A DNA stretch of 12,036 nucleotides, taken from assembly GCA_023262645.1 (NCBI GenBank), contig JALRAA010000018.1, forward strand, positions 1-12,036, in the 5' to 3' direction. Source of the DNA: Burkholderiaceae bacterium. Its GTDB lineage: Bacteria > Pseudomonadota > Gammaproteobacteria > Burkholderiales > Burkholderiaceae_C. Position numbers and translations under genes: made by a program. How positions within the stretch are numbered: the first letter of the stretch is position 1; each line of letters opens with the position of its first letter. Below the pieces are notes generated by a model that was given only the letters and a program-made list of their open reading frames with translations, ran no database searches and was not told the DNA's origin. Below, piece by piece: positions 1 through 7,555 of the stretch.

Positions 1-1238
1 ACCGCCGCGGTGATCAAGGCAAGCAAATTGAATTCGTAGGTGTAGCCTGGTACCAATCGGAATACGTTGCGCGCTGGCTGTGCAGGAACGCCAGTTTCCA
101 GTGACAGCCAAACGCCCCAAATGGCAACTGCGCAGACCGTGAAGAAAATCAATGTGAACCAGTCGATCAATGCAGCGACAGAACGCCTGAGTGTCGGTAG
201 AGAAAATGCGGCCAATGCAGCAATGCTTGGTAATACGAGCAGCAGTGTTCTGTCAGGATTAGAGGTCAACACGCTGGCCATCAAAGTGATGACAAATAAA
301 AACACAGGCAATGTCAGGTGCTGGGTCCACACTTGATTTCGCCATTGGCCACGCCATTTCCATAAGGTCCACGCAGCCATCGGCCATGCAGGCCACAAGA
401 ACCACAACATCAGTTCAATGTTCTCTTTGAACTTGGTTTTAAATTCCGCTGTCTCGACAATGCGCCATTGCCAAAGATCGATGTACAAACCCATGCCAAT
501 CAGGCTGACCAAGGTACCCAGCAGGATCCAGATTTGCCATTTGTGCGATTGCGGATTCTGATGCCACATCCCCATCACACCCACCAATAAAAGCGTTGCA
601 AGCGTGGGTGCACCACTGAGCGTCAACAAAACTGCCGCCACACATATTCCCATCAAACCTTTTATGGGATAAAAATGCAGCGAAGCAGCGCCTGCAAAAA
701 ACACACACACCAATTGAAGTTGAAAAGCCATTGGCGTGATTTCATGGCTGGGTACCGCCAAACCCAGGCAGGCCAAATAAGCCAGTAATCCGCCATCAGC
801 GATGGCCCTTGCGTAATCTTTGGGATTGGCTTCACCGCCAAATGCAAATGCAACAGGTTGTGCATGCGGATTTCTGGCCAAGAAATAAATGCCTTGCCAT
901 AAACAAAACATGCCAAACAAGCAAAAGACTGAAAAGGTCAGCCTGGCCGCCAGATCGGGCGACAAGCTGCTGAATGTTTGAATCGCAAGCATGCCTACCC
1001 AGTAGGGAAGTAATGCGTCTAGCTCTGGAACAATGCCTGCCAATTGCAGATGAAAAATATCGCTTTTTCCTTGCACCAAACTGAGCATGTAACCCAGTGA
1101 GGTCAAGTCCATGCTCTTCCAAGGCCCTCTGTCAAAAGTGCCAATAAACACATAGACCACACAGAGCAACATCAACCAATGCCTGGGCATGCGACGCACC
1201 GCGTGGTTGGAAATGATGGCTGGGGAGGGGGCTTTCAT
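1..1238 (-). CDS. ArnT-like multi-pass membrane protein (GT39-type glycosyltransferase?), C-terminus cut by window edge
   Basis: The frame is open from an ATG at 1238 to the left edge, giving 412 residues with no stop, so the C-terminus is missing. The protein is very hydrophobic and has many likely membrane segments, the first at about residues 20-36. Just after that segment comes a periplasmic-type loop with DRGPWK followed by an Asp (residues 36-44). Further on are LPYW (77-80) and an AARL stretch near 97-100. This pattern resembles the first loop and following helices of ArnT/PMT-family (GT39) lipid-linked-sugar glycosyltransferases, where an acidic residue in that loop is catalytic. Such enzymes move a sugar from a polyprenyl phosphate to lipid A or protein. 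The assignment rests on motif memory. Substrate and reaction are unknown, and a non-enzymatic membrane protein is possible. No good ribosome binding site precedes the ATG; Met17 is an alternative start. A hairpin terminator separates it from rpmE2, so it is probably transcribed independently. Confidence 0.7.
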   Translation of the reverse strand, partial: MKAPSPAIISNHAVRRMPRHWLMLLCVVYVFIGTFDRGPWKSMDLTSLGYMLSLVQGKSDIFHLQLAGIVPELDALLPYWVGMLAIQTFSSLSPDLAARLTFSVFCLFGMFCLWQGIYFLARNPHAQPVAFAFGGEANPKDYARAIADGGLLAYLACLGLAVPSHEITPMAFQLQLVCVFFAGAASLHFYPIKGLMGICVAAVLLTLSGAPTLATLLLVGVMGMWHQNPQSHKWQIWILLGTLVSLIGMGLYIDLWQWRIVETAEFKTKFKENIELMLWFLWPAWPMAAWTLWKWRGQWRNQVWTQHLTLPVFLFVITLMASVLTSNPDRTLLLVLPSIAALAAFSLPTLRRSVAALIDWFTLIFFTVCAVAIWGVWLSLETGVPAQPARNVFRLVPGYTYEFNLLALITAA

Positions 1239-1270
1239 CGACCGAGGTTTTGTTGGAAAGTGGTGTTCAG

Positions 1271-1303
1271 AAATAAAAAAAGCAGCTGATGAAGCTGCTT
1301 TTT
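1271..1303 (-). terminator. Rho-independent terminator after rpmE2
   Basis: A perfect 10-bp stem (1277-1286 paired with 1294-1303) encloses a 7-nt loop. Read on the minus strand, the GCAGC/GCTGC core is followed by a run of T interrupted by one A (down to 1271). It lies 17 nt beyond the rpmE2 stop. The A-run on the other side also gives a T-tail in plus orientation, so it could work in both directions. It should end the trxA-rho-rpmE2 transcripts before the ArnT-like gene. Confidence 0.88.
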
Positions 1304-1319
1304 CGTGGACAAGTTCAAC

Positions 1320-1577
1320 TTACTTAGCGGCTGATTTGCCATATTTGTTGCGGAATCTTTCAACACGTCCACCCATGGTGTCCACAGATTTTTGTGTGCC
1401 CGTGTAGAAGGGGTGTGATTCGCTGGATGTGTCTAATTTGTAAAGTGGCAATTCGCGACCGTCATCCATTTTGATGGTTTCTTTGGTGTTGGCACAGGTA
1501 CGTGTGACAAATTTGAAACCGTTGGACAAATCTACGAAACAAACTTCACGGTATTCGGGGTGAATGCCTTCTTTCAT
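1320..1577 (-). CDS. rpmE2: Large ribosomal subunit protein L31, type B
   Basis: This 85-residue protein belongs to the 50S subunit, where L31 helps bridge the two subunits. It opens with MKEGIHPEYREV and carries the SHPFYTG motif (about residues 54-60) and a basic RVERFRNKYGK tail, all typical of the type B (YkgM-like) family. It has two separate cysteines (13 and 28) and no CxxC pair, so it fits the zinc-independent form that can replace the zinc-binding L31 when zinc is short. The start is supported by an AAGGA ribosome binding site about 6 nt before the ATG. It lies 79 nt downstream of rho on the same strand, with no terminator between, so it may be read from the rho transcript. A 6-bp hairpin sits in the gap. 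Whether a second L31 exists elsewhere in the genome cannot be seen. Confidence 0.95.
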   Translation of the reverse strand: MKEGIHPEYREVCFVDLSNGFKFVTRTCANTKETIKMDDGRELPLYKLDTSSESHPFYTGTQKSVDTMGGRVERFRNKYGKSAAK

Positions 1578-1604
1578 GGTGATTCCTTATCAAGTCGAGA
1601 GCCA

Positions 1605-1621
1605 CAAGAGCCAATCTCTTG
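1605..1621 (-). repeat. Inverted repeat (hairpin) in the rho-rpmE2 gap
   Basis: CAAGAG and CTCTTG form a perfect 6-bp inverted repeat around a 5-nt spacer, and two further G-U pairs are possible in RNA. It ends about 28 nt before the rpmE2 ATG, just upstream of its ribosome binding site, and is not followed by a T-run. It could be a processing or translational control element, or chance. Confidence 0.35.
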
Positions 1622-1656
1622 CACTTTTCGGTAACCTTTGATTATGCCTCAAGTTT

Positions 1657-2919
1657 TTAGCCGCCTCTTCTCATCATGTCGAAGAAGTCGACGTTGGTTT
1701 TTGTGGCCTTCATATTTTTGAGCATCAGTTCCATGGATTCAATTTCATCCAGGTTATAAATAAATTGTCTTAATATTCTTGACTTCTGAAGGATTTCTGG
1801 GCTCAGCAGCAGTTCTTCACGGCGCGTACCGCTTCGGTTGAGTTGAATAGCAGGGAAGACACGTTTTTCATACAAACGGCGATCAAGGTGAATTTCGCAG
1901 TTGCCAGTGCCTTTGAACTCTTCGAAGATCACCTCGTCCATGCGACTGCCGGTGTCTATCAATGCAGTGGCAATGATGGTCAAAGAGCCTCCCTCTTCAA
2001 CCTTGCGGGCTGCACCAAAAAATCGCTTGGGTCTTTGCAAGGCATTGGAGTCCACGCCGCCAGTCAGAACCTTGCCAGAGCTGGGTACAACGTTGTTGTA
2101 AGCGCGTGCCAATCGTGTGATGGAGTCCAGCAATATGACCACATCTTTTTTGAGTTCAACCAAACGTTTGGCTCGTTCAATCACCATTTCAGCGACGTGA
2201 ACATGGCGGGCGGCAGGCTCATCAAACGTGGATGCAATCACTTCACCTTTCACACTGCGTTGCATTTCAGTGACCTCTTCGGGTCTTTCGTCAACCAACA
2301 AAACCATCACGTGACTGTCGGGATAGTTGGCAGAAATAGCGTGCGCAATATGTTGCATCATGACGGTTTTGCCGCTCTTGGGCGGCGCCACCAGCAAAGC
2401 CCGCTGACCTTTGCCTATGGGCGCGATGATGTCAATGATTCGACCCGTGATGTTTTCTTCGCCTTTGATGTCACGCTCTAGTCGCATCTGTTCTTTGGGA
2501 AACAAAGGCGTCAAATTTTCGAACATCACTTTGTGTTTATTGTTTTCCGGCAAGTCCCCATTGACTTGGTCTAGTTTGGTGAGCGCGAAGTAACGCTCGC
2601 CATCTTTGGGAATGCGGACCTCTCCTTCAATCATGTCACCGGTGTGCAGATTGAAGCGTCTGACTTGGCTAGGGCTGATGTAGATATCGTCGGTGCTGGC
2701 TGTGTAACTGGTGTCTGGGCTTCTTAAAAATCCAAATCCATCCGGCAGAATTTCTAAAACACCGTCCGCGAAAACCTGTTCCCCTGCACGCGCCCGTTTT
2801 TTGATGATCGCAAACATCAACTCTTGCTTGCGCATGCGACCGGTATTCTCAATTTCAAGTTCTTCAGCTTGCTTCAGTACTTCGGACACGTGAAGAGCTT
2901 TGAGTTCATTCAGATGCAT
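1657..2919 (-). CDS. rho: Transcription termination factor Rho
   Basis: Rho is a hexameric RNA-dependent ATPase and helicase that binds C-rich unstructured RNA and pulls RNA polymerase off the template. At 420 residues it matches the usual length (E. coli 419). In order: the N-terminal helical domain; the cold-shock-like RNA-binding domain with the RNP1 motif DGFGFLRS (60-67); Walker A APPKSGKT (178-185); a glutamate-rich stretch VDERPEEVTEM (209-219); Walker B VVILLD (260-265); the Q-loop region GKVLTGGVD (282-290); and the conserved GSRMDEVIFEEFKGTGN segment downstream. No insertion domain is present. The ATG at 2919 follows an AAGGAG ribosome binding site at 7 nt spacing. That site lies inside a small hairpin. 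A 141-nt leader separates rho from trxA, and rpmE2 follows at 79 nt. Rho is known to control its own synthesis in enterobacteria, and the leader here has features that would suit this. Confidence 0.98.
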   Translation of the reverse strand: MHLNELKALHVSEVLKQAEELEIENTGRMRKQELMFAIIKKRARAGEQVFADGVLEILPDGFGFLRSPDTSYTASTDDIYISPSQVRRFNLHTGDMIEGEVRIPKDGERYFALTKLDQVNGDLPENNKHKVMFENLTPLFPKEQMRLERDIKGEENITGRIIDIIAPIGKGQRALLVAPPKSGKTVMMQHIAHAISANYPDSHVMVLLVDERPEEVTEMQRSVKGEVIASTFDEPAARHVHVAEMVIERAKRLVELKKDVVILLDSITRLARAYNNVVPSSGKVLTGGVDSNALQRPKRFFGAARKVEEGGSLTIIATALIDTGSRMDEVIFEEFKGTGNCEIHLDRRLYEKRVFPAIQLNRSGTRREELLLSPEILQKSRILRQFIYNLDEIESMELMLKNMKATKTNVDFFDMMRRGG

Positions 2920-2925
2920 AGGGAT

Positions 2926-2939
2926 ACTCCTTGAGGAGT
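2926..2939 (-). promoter_or_regulatory. Hairpin covering the rho ribosome binding site
   Basis: On the minus strand the sequence ACTCC-TCAA-GGAGT forms a perfect 5-bp stem with a 4-nt loop. Its 3' arm is the rho Shine-Dalgarno (AAGGAG), 7 nt before the ATG. The 5' arm is an exact anti-Shine-Dalgarno. Folding would hide the ribosome binding site. The stem is short, so any effect would be modest unless assisted. Confidence 0.5.
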
Positions 2940-2950
2940 TCGTTCTTTAA

Positions 2951-2993
2951 GAGGGAGGTATGCAGACAGAAAGCCTGCTGGAGGAGGCCGTAG
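2951..2993 (-). promoter_or_regulatory. Pyrimidine-rich, C-over-G stretch in the rho leader (possible Rho binding site)
   Basis: Read as minus-strand RNA, this leader segment has repeated CCUCC, UCC and CCUCCCUCUU elements separated by few G residues. That resembles the C-rich, weakly structured RNA that Rho binds. Its place in the leader of rho suggests feedback attenuation, as known in enterobacteria. No activity can be shown from sequence. Confidence 0.35.
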
Positions 2994-3027
2994 ACGCCGA
3001 AAAAAATCAGCGTGTAACCATCAATTC

Positions 3028-3033
3028 ATTATG
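3028..3033 (-). promoter_or_regulatory. Candidate -10 box for rho
   Basis: CATAAT on the minus strand matches five of six bases of the sigma-70 -10 consensus and would give a leader of about 100 nt. No convincing -35 lies at 16-18 bp, so transcription from the trxA promoter is an equal possibility. Confidence 0.3.
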
Positions 3034-3060
3034 ACACGAAATAAATGAATGAAATAGGCT

Positions 3061-3393
3061 TCAGACCAGTTGTTGTTGAATGAACTCATTGAGCTGCGCT
3101 TTGCTCATTGCCCCCACTTTGGTGGCTGCCAACTGGCCGTCTTTGAACAGCATGAGTGTAGGGATGCCGCGAATTCCAAATTTCGCAGGAATATTCGTGT
3201 TTTCATCGACATTCATTTTGGCGATTTGCAACTTGCCTTTATAAGTATCGGCTGCTTCGTCTAAAACGGGAGCGATCATTTTGCAGGGGCCGCACCACTC
3301 AGCCCAAAAATCGACAAGCACTGTGTCTTTGGATTCAATGACAACCGTTTCAAAGTTGTTGTCTGTGATGTGTTGGATGAGTTCGTTGGCCAT
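3061..3393 (-). CDS. trxA: Thioredoxin 1
   Basis: This small cytoplasmic protein-disulfide reductase supplies electrons to ribonucleotide reductase, peroxiredoxins, methionine sulfoxide reductases and others. It is recharged by thioredoxin reductase. The 110 residues form a single thioredoxin fold. The active site WCGPC lies at 33-37, the buried Asp at 28 (VDFW) and the cis-proline loop GIPT at 76-79. All key residues are present and there is no signal peptide, so it is a cytoplasmic TrxA and not a DsbA- or TlpA-like exported protein. The ATG is preceded by a TAGGA ribosome binding site at about 8 nt. It diverges from dnaE across an 89-nt gap that must hold both promoters. rho follows 141 nt downstream on the same strand with no clear terminator, a pairing common in proteobacteria. 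Confidence 0.98.
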   Translation of the reverse strand: MANELIQHITDNNFETVVIESKDTVLVDFWAEWCGPCKMIAPVLDEAADTYKGKLQIAKMNVDENTNIPAKFGIRGIPTLMLFKDGQLAATKVGAMSKAQLNEFIQQQLV

Positions 3394-3415
3394 GGTTTTT
3401 TCCTAAGTTGGTGAG

Positions 3416-3421
3416 ATTTTA
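3416..3421 (-). promoter_or_regulatory. Candidate trxA -10 box
   Basis: TAAAAT on the minus strand matches five of six bases of the -10 consensus and would start transcription about 16 nt before the trxA ATG, leaving room for its ribosome binding site. The -35 region is weak. Confidence 0.4.
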
Positions 3422-3473
3422 TGTGAATTCGTTCGAGGGGAAATACCACATGGATTTACCTTGCTTCTCTCTT

Positions 3474-3479
3474 TAGAAT
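3474..3479 (+). promoter_or_regulatory. Candidate dnaE -10 box very close to the start codon
   Basis: TAGAAT matches five of six bases of the -10 consensus. It ends 6 nt before the dnaE ATG at 3486, so a transcript from it would begin at or next to the start codon. The -35 candidates at 17-18 bp (around 3450-3456) match only about half the consensus. Confidence 0.35.
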
Positions 3480-3485
3480 GGCTTG

Positions 3486-6400
3486 ATGTTTACCCACCTG
3501 CGTCTCCACTCCGAATACTCCATCACGGACGGCACATGCAGAGTCGATGATGTGGTGGACAAAGCAGTGAACGATGGCCAATCAGCCTTGGCACTCACTG
3601 ATATCAACAATCTATTCGCCGCCGTCAAATTTTATTCTGCGTGCCGCAAAGCAGGTATCAAACCAATTTTGGGCAGCGAAGTTACCGTTTTTTTCAATGA
3701 CACCGAGCCCGCATCAGAGCCCTCAAAAGTATTACTTTTGGTAAAAAGCCATGTGGGCTACCACCATCTGTCGCAAATTCTCACAAAACTTTGGGTCAAT
3801 CCCAAAAGTGGACTTCAACCTGGTGTTGATTGGTCCGCTTTGTGCGAGCTTTCCGAGGGTTTGATTCTTCTCTCGGGGGCGCAACAAGGGCCCATTGGTC
3901 AATCTCTTAAAGCTGGCAATATCCATCGCGCACAAACGCTTGCGCTTGAAGCCGCCAAGGTTTTTAAAGATCGTTTTTACATTGAGCTGCAGCGGTGCGG
4001 AAGACCCGATGATGAGACCTACATATCAGGAGCGCTTGAATTGGCCTCGCAACTTCAATTGCCAGTGGTTGCAACGCATGCGATTCAATATGTAGAACCA
4101 GAAGATTTTGAAGCGCACGAGGCCCGTGTTTGTATTGCCAACGGTGAGATTTTGGGTAACCCCAAGAGATTGAGGCGGTTTACCAAACAACAATATTTTT
4201 TGACGCAAGCCGAGATGGTGAATTTGTTTCAAGACATCCCATCTGCTTTGACAAACAGCCATGAAATTGCAACCCGCTGCAATTTGAGACTGACGTTGGG
4301 AAAGCCTCAGTTGCCTGAATTTCCAACGCCTGTTGTGAACGGAATACCTACCCCTGTTGAAACTTACTTCAAAGAGGTTTCCCACGCAGGCCTAGAAAGC
4401 CGCTTGAACAAACTTTTTCCAGACGAAGCGATCAAGAACGCTAAGCGCCCCACATACACCGGCAGGCTCGATTTTGAGATTGCCACCATTTTGAAAATGG
4501 GGTTCCCAGGTTATTTCTTGATCGTCAGCGACTTTATCAATTGGGCCAAAAGAAATGGATGCCCTGTGGGGCCAGGCCGTGGCTCTGGCGCAGGGTCTTT
4601 GGTGGCTTATGCCCTCAACATCACTGACCTTGATCCGCTTCAATACAACTTACTGTTTGAGCGGTTTTTGAATCCTGAGCGGGTATCCATGCCCGACTTC
4701 GATATTGATTTTTGTCAACTCAACAGAGACCGGGTGATTGAATATGTGAAAACGCAATATGGGCGTGAAGCTGTCAGTCAAATCGTGACTTTTGGAACCA
4801 TGGCTGCGCGTGCTGCCATTCGTGATGTTGGCCGGACGTTGGACATGAGTTACACCTTTTGCGAAGGGCTGTCCAAGTTGATTCCCAACAAGCCAGGTCA
4901 ACCCATGACCATTGCGTTAGCCATGTCCCAAGAGCCAGTGCTTGCTCAACGTTACGAACAAGAAGATGAAGTCAAAATACTGTTGAACTTGGCCCAAAAA
5001 CTCGAGGGCTTGACAAGAAATATCGGAATGCATGCTGGCGGTGTGCTCATTGCGCCAGGGCAATTGACCGACTTTTGTCCTCTCTACCAGCAACCGGGCA
5101 GTCCTGCTGCAGTGAGTCAGTTTGACAAGGACGATGTTGAATCGATAGGTTTGGTGAAATTTGACTTCTTGGGTTTGGCCACGTTGACAATTTTGGAGCA
5201 GGCCAAAGATCTGATCGCCAGCCGATATCCAGAGCATTCAGCATTCAACTATGAATCCATTGCGCTTGATGATGTGGCAACTTACGAACTGTTTTCAAAA
5301 GGCAAAACCGAAGCTGTTTTTCAATTTGAAAGCCGTGGTATGCAAGCCATGTTGCGTGATGCAAAACCCAGCCGGCTTGAAGATCTGATTGTTTTGAATG
5401 CGTTGTTCAGACCGGGCCCTATGAGTCTGATACCGAGTTTTGTGGCGCGCAAACATGGCAGAGAAGCTGTCAACTACCCACATCCATTGGCTGAACCCAT
5501 TTTGTCGGAGACATACGGCATCATGGTTTATCAAGAGCAAGTCATGCAGATCGCTCAAGTTCTTGGCGGTTATTCGTTAGGGGGTGCCGATTTACTTCGT
5601 CGCGCCATGGGTAAGAAGAAGGCCGACGAAATGGCATTGCATCGCTCTGTTTTCAGAGAAGGTGCCGCAAAAAATCAAATTTCCAGCGACCAAGCGGATG
5701 CTATTTTCGACCTGATGGAGGAGTTTGCAGGCTACGGATTCAATAAATCGCATGCCGCTGCGTATTCATTGCTGGCCTATCACACAGCCTGGATCAAAGT
5801 CCATTTTCCTGCTGAGTTCTACAGCGCGAACATGAGCGTTGAGATGGACGACACAGATAAATTAAAGATACTTTTCGATGATGCATTGGAGATGGGCTTG
5901 ACATTTGAAAGTCCAGATATCAATGCTGGCGAATACCGTTTCGCACCCATCACGCCCAAATCCATTCGCTATGGACTCGGCGCCATCAAGGGCACAGGTC
6001 AATCAGCCATTGAAGCCATTTGTGAAGCCAGAGAATCTGGCGGATTATTCAAAAGTTTGTTTGATTTTTGTGCGCGAATCGATCGATCGCGCATCAATAA
6101 ACGAGCAGTTGAAGCGCTGATCAAAGCCGGTGCATTCGATTCGATTTGGATCAATCGGCACGAGCTGCTCTCATCAGTGGGTTTGGCTTTTGACTTTGCC
6201 AGTTCGCAAGAAAGCCATGCACTTCAAACGGGCTTGTTTGACATGTCTGATGCGCATGGATCAAGTAACCATGAGCCATTGATGGCAAGCAAGCCAGTCT
6301 GGGGTCCCAGAGAAAAATTGACCCATGAAAAATCCGCCATCGGATTCCATTTGTCTGGTCATCTTTTTGATGAAGTCAGAGAAGAGATTCGTTGTTTTGC

Positions 6401-6956
6401 CAAGTCATCTCTGGCAGAGCTCAAAGAGAGTCGCGATCCTGTGTGGATTGCAGGTATTGTGAGAGATGAGAGAACCATCAATACCGCCAAAGGGCGGTTG
6501 AATATTTTTGTGTTGGATGATGGAAGCAGTGCTCTAGAGCTGACTGCGGATGATTCAGTTTTCTTAAAACACAAATCACTCATCAAAGAAGACCAAGTTT
6601 TGATCGCATTGGTGAAAATTCAAAATGACCGCAGAAATGGCGGGTTACGCTTGGGGTTGTTAGAGGCCATCGATTTGCCCCAAGCCCGATGCCGCTTTGG
6701 CAAATATTTGAAGTTATTGATTCAAAAACCCACCAAAGCTTTGGCTGATTTTCTGAAAGAACAAAGTCATTCACCCATTGCGGTGGGCATTTCTCCACAG
6801 TCGACCAAATTAGCCGTGCGCCTTCATATGAAGATCCCCACAGGAGAAGCAGAAATACAACTGGGAGGTAAAGCGCAGGTGTATCCCACTGATGAGTTTC
6901 TTTCGAACCTGAAACTCAAAACGGTTGCAGTTGAATCGCGCATTGTTTACGAGTGA
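3486..6956 (+). CDS. dnaE: DNA polymerase III subunit alpha
   Basis: This is the catalytic subunit of the replicative DNA polymerase. It is full length at 1156 residues (E. coli 1160). In order from the ATG: an N-terminal PHP domain opening with HLRLHSEYSITDG; the palm with PDFDIDF, whose catalytic Asp residues are 404 and 406; the third catalytic Asp at 560 in KFDFLGL; the fingers; the tandem helix-hairpin-helix region; the internal clamp-binding peptide QTGLF (914-918); and a C-terminal OB fold and tau-binding region. It is the DnaE1 type that relies on a separate proofreading exonuclease. The frame also allows TTG at 3483, but family members begin at the ATG (MFTHLRLH). There is no recognisable Shine-Dalgarno. 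A two-codon reading frame, ATG GCT TGA at 3478-3486, overlaps the start by one base. pgsA follows after 3 nt, implying one operon. Confidence 0.98.
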   Translation: MFTHLRLHSEYSITDGTCRVDDVVDKAVNDGQSALALTDINNLFAAVKFYSACRKAGIKPILGSEVTVFFNDTEPASEPSKVLLLVKSHVGYHHLSQILTKLWVNPKSGLQPGVDWSALCELSEGLILLSGAQQGPIGQSLKAGNIHRAQTLALEAAKVFKDRFYIELQRCGRPDDETYISGALELASQLQLPVVATHAIQYVEPEDFEAHEARVCIANGEILGNPKRLRRFTKQQYFLTQAEMVNLFQDIPSALTNSHEIATRCNLRLTLGKPQLPEFPTPVVNGIPTPVETYFKEVSHAGLESRLNKLFPDEAIKNAKRPTYTGRLDFEIATILKMGFPGYFLIVSDFINWAKRNGCPVGPGRGSGAGSLVAYALNITDLDPLQYNLLFERFLNPERVSMPDFDIDFCQLNRDRVIEYVKTQYGREAVSQIVTFGTMAARAAIRDVGRTLDMSYTFCEGLSKLIPNKPGQPMTIALAMSQEPVLAQRYEQEDEVKILLNLAQKLEGLTRNIGMHAGGVLIAPGQLTDFCPLYQQPGSPAAVSQFDKDDVESIGLVKFDFLGLATLTILEQAKDLIASRYPEHSAFNYESIALDDVATYELFSKGKTEAVFQFESRGMQAMLRDAKPSRLEDLIVLNALFRPGPMSLIPSFVARKHGREAVNYPHPLAEPILSETYGIMVYQEQVMQIAQVLGGYSLGGADLLRRAMGKKKADEMALHRSVFREGAAKNQISSDQADAIFDLMEEFAGYGFNKSHAAAYSLLAYHTAWIKVHFPAEFYSANMSVEMDDTDKLKILFDDALEMGLTFESPDINAGEYRFAPITPKSIRYGLGAIKGTGQSAIEAICEARESGGLFKSLFDFCARIDRSRINKRAVEALIKAGAFDSIWINRHELLSSVGLAFDFASSQESHALQTGLFDMSDAHGSSNHEPLMASKPVWGPREKLTHEKSAIGFHLSGHLFDEVREEIRCFAKSSLAELKESRDPVWIAGIVRDERTINTAKGRLNIFVLDDGSSALELTADDSVFLKHKSLIKEDQVLIALVKIQNDRRNGGLRLGLLEAIDLPQARCRFGKYLKLLIQKPTKALADFLKEQSHSPIAVGISPQSTKLAVRLHMKIPTGEAEIQLGGKAQVYPTDEFLSNLKLKTVAVESRIVYE

Positions 6957-6959
6957 CAA

Positions 6960-7526
6960 ATGTTTTTCAATCTTCCAACCCTCATGACCTGGACAAGAAT
7001 TGTTGCAATTCCTTTACTGGTGTGGGTATTTCAATGGCCGTTAGATATCGCTACTCGAAATTTGATCGCGACCATCATGTTCATACTTTTTGCATTGACC
7101 GATTGGCTTGATGGATTTTTGGCCAGAAGGCTCAATCAGACATCTGCTTTCGGAGCTTTTTTAGACCCAGTCGCCGATAAATTTTTGGTGTGCGCAAGCT
7201 TGCTTGTTTTGGTGGACTTACAGCGTGTCGATGTCATCGTTGCACTGTTGATCATTGGACGTGAAATTGCCATTTCCTCGCTCCGAGAATGGATGGCGCA
7301 AATTGGCGCCAACAAAACTGTCGCTGTTCATATGATTGGCAAACTCAAAACCACTGCTCAGATGGTTGCTATTCCGTTCTTGATATATGACGGTGTACTT
7401 TTCGGTCATTTTTCAACCGGATATTGGGGTGGCGTACTGATATGGGTTGCCGCCATACTCACCATTGGGTCTATGGTTTTTTATTTGAAAAAGGCTATTC
7501 CGTTGATCAAGGCAAATGCCAAGTAA
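6960..7526 (+). CDS. pgsA: CDP-diacylglycerol--glycerol-3-phosphate 3-phosphatidyltransferase
   Basis: This inner-membrane enzyme joins CDP-diacylglycerol and glycerol 3-phosphate to give phosphatidylglycerophosphate and CMP, the committed step to phosphatidylglycerol and cardiolipin. It has 188 residues, the usual size, with about six hydrophobic segments. The complete CDP-alcohol phosphotransferase signature is present with exact spacing (D-x2-DG-x2-AR-x8-G-x3-D-x3-D): D48, D51, G52, A55, R56, G65, D69 and D73. These residues bind the metals and CDP. The N-terminus NLPTLMTWTRIVAIPLL is typical of PgsA rather than PssA or Cls. The ATG begins 3 nt after the dnaE stop, with only a weak purine patch before it, so translation is probably coupled to dnaE. 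The next gene is nearly 200 nt away, so the operon likely ends here. Confidence 0.96.
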   Translation: MFFNLPTLMTWTRIVAIPLLVWVFQWPLDIATRNLIATIMFILFALTDWLDGFLARRLNQTSAFGAFLDPVADKFLVCASLLVLVDLQRVDVIVALLIIGREIAISSLREWMAQIGANKTVAVHMIGKLKTTAQMVAIPFLIYDGVLFGHFSTGYWGGVLIWVAAILTIGSMVFYLKKAIPLIKANAK

Positions 7527-7555
7527 TTAAATTTTTGCTGGTTGTTGAAACACAT

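Noticed and set aside
67..1122. Several short frames on both strands in the first 1.1 kb
   Set aside because: One continuous minus-strand frame from 1238 to the left edge spans all of this and encodes a coherent membrane protein, so the short frames are shadows.
1641..1646. CATAAT on the minus strand as an rpmE2 promoter -10
   Set aside because: No -35-like sequence lies at a workable distance; the matching segment is GC-rich rho coding sequence.
1843..2481. Long plus-strand open frame (212 codons) opposite rho
   Set aside because: It is fully antisense to the well-conserved rho gene, has no ribosome binding site, and its product has no recognisable family features. Codon bias of rho explains the openness.
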